A stretch of DNA of 15,890 nt from Bacteroidales bacterium (lineage in GTDB: Bacteria > Bacteroidota > Bacteroidia > Bacteroidales > VadinHA17): positions 1-15,890 of the forward strand of contig JAFGXK010000004.1 in the NCBI GenBank assembly GCA_016936695.1, in the 5' to 3' direction. Of this stretch, positions 15,621 to 15,890 are shown in pieces. The first letter of the stretch is position 1; each line of letters starts with the position of its first letter. Made by a program: the position numbers and the translations under genes. The notes beneath the pieces were generated by a model. It had not been told where the DNA came from, ran no database searches, and saw nothing but the letters and a program-made list of their open reading frames with translations.

Positions 15621-15654
15621 GTTCTGGTTGCTGGTTACTGTTTGCTGGTTAGCG
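15621..15654 (+). repeat. Third GTTGCTG heptamer repeat copy
   Basis: Just after the Abhydrolase_10 stop codon come GTTCTG, GTTGCTG, GTTACTG, TTTGCTG and GTTAGCG, at 7-bp spacing (15621-15654). It is about 80 percent identical by eye to the right arm of the 13392-13540 element, read on the opposite strand, and shares its variant second unit GTTACT. No matching inverted arm follows before the tRNA. Confidence 0.7.
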
Positions 15655-15726
15655 GCGAGTGGTGCAGGGCTCGGGGCGCAGGAAAATCTTTAAGTCTGTT
15701 GGAGTAGCAACATAGGGAAAAAGTAT

Positions 15727-15734
15727 TATTTTTG
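15727..15734 (+). promoter_or_regulatory. -7 promoter element of tRNA-Pro
   Basis: TATTTTTG is a perfect match to TAnnTTTG and ends 9 bp before the mature tRNA 5' end, so transcription would start only a few bases upstream of the tRNA. The closest upstream TTG (15699) is 25 bp away, longer than the usual 19-20. Confidence 0.5.
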
Positions 15735-15743
15735 TGCTCTCTT

Positions 15744-15820
15744 CGGGGTGTAGCACAGTTGGCTAGCGCGCTACGTTCGGGACGTAGAGGTCGGAAGTTC
15801 GAGTCTTCTCACCCCGACCA
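15744..15820 (+). tRNA. tRNA-Pro (anticodon CGG), CCA encoded
   Basis: The full cloverleaf can be folded by hand. The acceptor stem CGGGGTG / CACCCCG (15744-15750 with 15810-15816) is perfect. The anticodon stem CTACG / CGTAG (15771-15775 with 15783-15787) is perfect around the loop TTCGGGA, giving anticodon CGG (15778-15780), which reads CCG proline codons, with G37. The T arm is GGAAG-TTCGAGT-CTTCT with a G-T closing pair. The discriminator is A15817 and CCA is encoded at 15818-15820. The D stem GCAC / GCGC contains an A12-C23 mismatch, where many bacterial proline tRNAs have G-C. The tRNA has its own promoter element and a terminator. Confidence 0.96.
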
Positions 15821-15830
15821 ATAAGTAAAC

Positions 15831-15873
15831 TAACCCGTTGCAAATGTGATGTTTACAACGGGTTATTTCTTTG
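15831..15873 (+). terminator. Probable terminator after tRNA-Pro
   Basis: TAACCCGTTG (15831-15840) pairs perfectly with CAACGGGTTA (15856-15865), a 10-bp stem that can extend by three more A-T pairs across one unpaired base on each side (AAA/TTT). It is followed by TTTCTTT, a modest T tract. It begins 11 bp after the CCA end of the tRNA. Confidence 0.7.
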
Positions 15874-15890
15874 TGGTGGAAAATATGGTG

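Noticed and set aside
15744..15890. tRNA-Pro as an integration site of a genomic island
   Set aside because: I saw no second copy of the tRNA 3' end in the window and no integrase, so there is no att pair to support this.

Overview
The window looks like a chromosomal segment of a Bacteroidota (Bacteroidetes) bacterium, probably Bacteroidales-like. The reasons are: start codons generally lack a Shine-Dalgarno sequence; several intergenic regions carry the Bacteroidota -7 promoter element TAnnTTTG (perfect matches near 3590, 8857 and 15727); and the gene families are typical of the phylum (GH92 mannosidase lipoprotein with an acidic export signal, DUF5009-type membrane acyltransferase, orphan hybrid histidine kinase, FkbM methyltransferase). 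This placement rests on protein family character and promoter style, not on a marker-gene search.

Layout. 2-901: the 3' part of a TPR-rich protein, ended by a strong intrinsic terminator that lies inside the tail of the convergent gene. 916-1464 (-): SpoU/TrmH-type RNA 2'-O-methyltransferase. 1562-2758 (+): sucC, succinyl-CoA ligase beta subunit, with no sucD next to it. 2791-3509 (-): a two-gene iron-sulfur operon, a YjdI-like ferredoxin domain fused to a CDGSH domain followed 5 bp later by a stand-alone CDGSH protein. 3649-5535 (+): membrane hybrid histidine kinase (PAS-HisKA-HATPase-REC). 5564-7855 (+): priA, the replication-restart helicase. 7862-8839 (-): GT4-like glycosyltransferase. 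9009-12079 (+): FkbM methyltransferase followed by a secreted GH92 alpha-mannosidase lipoprotein, almost certainly one transcript. 12081-13268 (-): DUF5009/HGSNAT-like membrane acyltransferase. 13584-15617 (+): secreted Abhydrolase_10-type protein. 15744-15820 (+): tRNA-Pro(CGG) with its own promoter element and terminator.

How the parts relate. The left half is mostly housekeeping: RNA modification, TCA cycle, Fe-S proteins, replication restart. The segment 7862-13268 is glycan-oriented (glycosyltransferase, small-molecule or sugar methyltransferase, mannosidase, sugar-acetyltransferase-like membrane protein), but it has no SusC/SusD pair and so is not a classical polysaccharide utilisation locus.

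The most unusual non-coding structure is a family of 7-bp GTTGCTG tandem repeats. Two copies form a roughly 149-bp imperfect inverted-repeat element at 13392-13540. A third lies at 15621-15654, so the Abhydrolase_10 gene is bracketed by oppositely oriented copies and sits next to a tRNA gene. I found no clear novel defence or mobile system. The best leads are this repeat family, the tandem CDGSH pair, and the altered nucleophile elbow of the Abhydrolase_10 protein.
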